Assembly (NCBI GenBank): GCA_946800325.1
Contig: OX326959.1
Location: 7,956,501-8,020,500, forward strand
Direction: 5' to 3'
Source: Luzula sylvatica
Taxonomy: Eukaryota; Streptophyta; Magnoliopsida; Poales; Juncaceae
DNA: 64,000 bases
The position numbers and the translations under genes are program-made. Below the pieces are notes generated by a model that was given only the letters and a program-made list of their open reading frames with translations, had not been told where the DNA came from and searched no databases. Below, one piece after another: positions 60,758 through 64,000 of this stretch. The first letter of the stretch is position 1, and the number at the start of each line of letters is the position of its first letter.

Positions 60758-61603
60758 CAAGCACTCTCAAGAACTTTTAAAGAACCACTCAAGACCATCA
60801 ATTCGGGAATTTCCTCTTTCACCGGATTCAAGCTTTCTTCTTTCGGTGAAAAGATTTAGCAAGTCGTATAGAGACACTCCTCAATCGGACCCGAAGCTTT
60901 CTTCAACCGGGAAGGACGTTTCTTCAAGACGAGAAAACAGCTCAATCATCTAGCTTCCTAGCGATTCGAGCATCAACCGTCCACGATCACAAGGAAGGAG
61001 TACCTCTAATCACGTTGAAGCTTCCTTCTCGTTTTAGGTGTAATCTTTTCTTTTCTCGAATTTGATGTGTGTAAATATAACTTGTTTGATTCTAAAATTC
61101 TTATTCTTGATCTTTTCTTGATCTTTTCTTTTCTTGATCTTTTTCTCTTTATTTTTCAATTGCTGTATATACTAGATCTGTTAAAATTCTCATTACGTAG
61201 ATCTTGATTTCTAGTTTCGGGAACATTTTGAATCGTTGAATTTCATGAAATATTCGAATTGATATGAGTCTTTGAAATCTGTCACTTAAACTGAAAACCT
61301 GCTGTTTCCAGAGACTGTTTTTTGTAATTCGTTAATAACTTTTTATTCCGTTGTCCAAATTGTTTGAAATTTTAGGATCAATTTGATAATATTCAGAACT
61401 CACTGTAGACAAATTTTCATTAATTTTGGAAACTTCAAAATATTTATTTTAATGATCTAAATCTTAATCATATTTTGACGCAATAGCTCCCTGTGGAACG
61501 AATCTATTATTTTCTGCTATACAACCATATAATTCACTTGTTTGATATTACGGGACTTTAAAACAACGATACGCTTTTTAGACGTGCAAAAAGACCGTTA
61601 TCA
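60246..61603 (+). repeat. Athila LTR 3 (1358 bp)
   Basis: TGATAA...TTATCA ends, followed by AAACT, the right target duplication. Same length and diagnostic bases as LTR 2. Confidence 0.93.
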
Positions 61604-61608
61604 AAACT
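61604..61608. repeat. Target site duplication AAACT (right)
   Basis: Matches 43529-43533. Confidence 0.85.
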
Positions 61609-63370
61609 CCAATTGAATTCAATCCAATTGGGTTAGTTAGATAATAATATTATATAGAACTTTCGTTCACGTTCAAAGTATGTTGGAACAATTTAATATT
61701 TTCGTTTCAACAGAATACTGAAAAGGTGTCCGTAGTTTTCTGGTTGAAAAGGTGTCTATTGGATATACTTAGCTTTTCATTTGTCCGCATTTTACTAAAA
61801 CTGGTATAACTTTCAGTAGGAAACTCCGATTTCAATGGTCCACATTGGGTTAGTTAGATAATGAGATTATCTAGAACTTTCAAGTTGTAATATATTTGAT
61901 TTGAGCGAAGTATCAGTGTCCTTCTAATGAAATACCGAAAGGGTGCGACAGTTTGACATAAAGTCAGTAAACCGGCCGTAACTTTCGGGTCCGAACTCCA
62001 ATTGGGCTGGGCCAAATTGGGTTGGAAATATAATAAGATTATCTACAATTGTGGTGTTAGTTGATGTTCTGTCAGAGGAATTTACCATTTTCGTTCTGAC
62101 AGATTACTGAAAGGGTGTATGCAGTTTTCTGTTTGAAAAGGTGTATATGAGATATACATACCTTTAGGCCTATCTTTATCTCTAATCAATTAATTCTATC
62201 GTACTAGCATATTAGATAATTAATTATTTAGAATAATTAGTCTCCCTAAATAAATCATATGCATTTTGAAAATCTTGTGATAGTGATATAATATGATTAT
62301 GTCACGAATTATTAAACATGAATGTCATGATCCCTCATAATATTTAAGTCATGGAAATGCCTTCCATATTCACAACCACTATGATCGGTACTACGTCTCA
62401 CATGGGTTAAGGCCAAAGCCGACATGGGTTATTGTAGTCATCGACGGGGTGGCAAGCGTTAAATAGGGACTGATAAGGGTTAAGGCCAAAGCCGACTTAT
62501 TAGTAGTTTATTTGAACGATACGCTGAGTATGGTTGTGACTTAACCGTTCAAGCCAGTAAGGGTTGAGGCCAAAGCCGACTTGATTGGAAGTTTGGGGCA
62601 TAGATAGGATGCACACACGAAACTGGGATTGTATATGATACGATACATCACCGAAATCCTATAAAGGTTCAAGAGTCGCATTGGATGCGATTGGATATAA
62701 TCCTACCTAAATAACGAGATCCCACCCGTCTGCCAAAGCAACTTGTGGGAGGATCGTGATATATGGGTCTTGGGTGTTATGGACTTGGAGTCCCGTTTCG
62801 GTATGAGGGTTATCGATTCGATAAAATAACACTATCATATATTCGTCATATAAGCATATAGATTAAGTTATGGACTTGGAGTCCCGTTTCGGTTATGAGT
62901 TAATCTTCATCATCCGTTTAGAATTATGTTTTCAAGCAACACCAAATATATCGATGAGATCGATATGATAGATGGTTTTTGGGCCAGAATTGCCATGATT
63001 AACCTTGATGGTCAAAGAATGGTTCTTAGACTTAAAGGGACGTGTTGGACACAAATATGGCAGATTCAGGGCTCGAGGCTTTGGCTTTAGAGAAAGCCGG
63101 GTTCGATAAACTTTAAGAAGGAATCGAACGATATTACGTGCCTTGTGGTGGCATGTATAGACGCATATTCTCAAAATTGTTTTGAGAATTTGGGTGTATA
63201 TGAAAGTAAAACACAACGCTCATGAAATAGTTTCAAGAGCTAGAGCGCATTAAATGATTCAATGCGGCTCATAGAGTAGGTTAATTTTGAGATGCCTTAT
63301 GGGTCTTGGATTAACACTCGTGTGTTGATGGTACGAGATTTGATCTTCGTAACCGAATATCATATGCATT
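61609..63370 (+). mobile_element. Copia leader / noncoding region after the nested Athila element
   Basis: Noncoding. The LTR/leader module recurs near 61604, 61815 and 61996. A GGCCAAAGCCGAC box occurs at 62411, 62484 and 62568. 'ttatggacttggagtcccgt' occurs at 62777 and 62868. No N-terminal Gag frame is visible, so the start of gag is missing or unrecognisable. Confidence 0.5.
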
Positions 63371-63378
63371 CGATAGAT

Positions 63379-64000
63379 AAGTCGATCCCGGAGTTGCATG
63401 AGATGCGATGTAAATTTGAATAGGAGATGCTTGGAGCATCCGAGGAATCCAATACATTCAGATGCGTGGATGTCCTTGTAATTCAAAGGCGGGATCGAAA
63501 GAAATATAGGTCTAAGGGTATTTTGGGAAAATATTTTCCAAACAGAAAGTTCGGACAAAGAGTTGTCCAAACTAATGACTCAAAGAATGGTGAAATCCGA
63601 GGAGGATTAAACCAAGAGGTTGATTGCTTCTTTTGACATTGTCGTCTTGGCCATATAAACGAGATTCACGTATCTAGATTCCATATGATGGATTGCTAGA
63701 ATCATTCGAATTAGATTCGATTGATTAATGCGATACTTATTTATTAGGCAAGACGACAAAGGGCATCATTCTCCAAAGGTTGGAGAAAGATCCAACGAAT
63801 TATTGGAAATTACATTTAGATGTAATGTTCCGATAAGTTCCGAGGCAAGAGGAGGCTATCGGTATTTTGTTACGTTTATGGACGGTTAAAGTAGATATGA
63901 AAATATTTATTTAATGCGTGCCGAAATGGAGACTTTTGAAATGTTCAAAGAGTTTCAAAAACGAAATACAAAATCGACTAAGCAAAAAAATCAAAGTTTT
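63379..64000 (+). pseudogene. Degraded copia gag-pol fragment (runs off window)
   Basis: One frame reads DKSIPELHEM (the end of copia Gag) with a stop soon after, then basic QRRDRKKYRSK-like residues. From about 63638 a shifted frame gives CRLGHINETRF, the integrase N-terminal zinc/pre-integrase motif. From about 63850 GGYRYFVTFM, an in-frame TAA, then SRYENIYLMRAE and FKEFQ follow, the start of the copia integrase core. The segment just before, which should hold the first catalytic Asp, is out of frame. Several stops and shifts make this copy non-functional. The protease lies in the missing or scrambled part. Confidence 0.7.

Larger units (their letters stand above)
43534..61603 (+). mobile_element. 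Tandem Athila-clade LTR retrotransposon: three LTRs, two interiors
   Basis: Order: LTR (43534-44881), interior (44882-51884), LTR (51885-53242), interior (53243-60245), LTR (60246-61603). Both interiors are 7003 bp and encode identical Gag-Pol proteins. The whole block, not each element, is flanked by AAACT. No duplication separates the two units, which share the middle LTR. It is inserted in the leader of a copia element in the same orientation. The family is Athila (Ty3/gypsy): tRNA-Asp primer site, DLGAS protease, FMDD polymerase, no chromodomain. No env-like frame is present. Confidence 0.93.

Overview
This window is a stretch of plant nuclear DNA, most likely from a eudicot. It is AT-rich and dominated by nested transposable elements. 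Four things support a plant: Ty3/gypsy elements of the Athila type primed by a tRNA-Asp-like site, Ty1/copia with an initiator-Met primer site, hAT and CACTA elements with perfect target duplications, and Helitron ends with the plant-type GC hairpin plus CTAG. I found no tRNA or rRNA gene and nothing bacterial. Only one ordinary host gene looks intact: a short single-exon membrane-anchored methyltransferase-like protein at 18182-18910.

Layout. 1-718 is the 3' part of a Helitron. About 1655-8700 is a nest at least three deep: a degenerate 'cgggt' hAT-like repeat, split by a hAT element (1897-8660, 8-bp duplication GTTTCAGG), itself split by a non-autonomous Athila-like LTR element (2532-8504, duplication GCTCG). 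Two more hAT elements follow (8765-9398 and 10979-11682). 12200-17700 holds a possible minus-strand gene remnant, minisatellites, dispersed repeats and otherwise blank AT-rich DNA. After the methyltransferase gene comes a long-TIR element (19355-20180), blank DNA, and a second Helitron end (from 22861, minus strand).

About 24805-35468 is a very large imperfect TTAG tetranucleotide array of about 7.5 kb, split by a CACTA element (29823-33028, duplication GGT) that itself carries a hAT element (30611-31641) and a telomere-like minisatellite. From 35469 to the window end lies a Ty1/copia element on the plus strand. Its 5' LTR is interrupted by a Helitron-like insertion (35639-42159). That insertion contains a LINE fragment and a repeat array with conserved hairpins. 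The copia leader is interrupted by an Athila element (43534-61603).

The Athila element is the most striking object. It has three LTRs and two complete internal regions (LTR-gagpol-LTR-gagpol-LTR), bounded by a single 5-bp duplication AAACT. The two 1798-residue Gag-Pol proteins are identical and open throughout. The small non-autonomous element at 2532-8504 shares its promoter region, primer site and 3' noncoding blocks, so the two look like a helper and dependant pair. A second candidate novelty is a hairpin with a constant loop whose two stem arms have changed together between two repeat subfamilies (37141-41004). All calls rest on reading the sequence by eye; no database search or alignment program was run.
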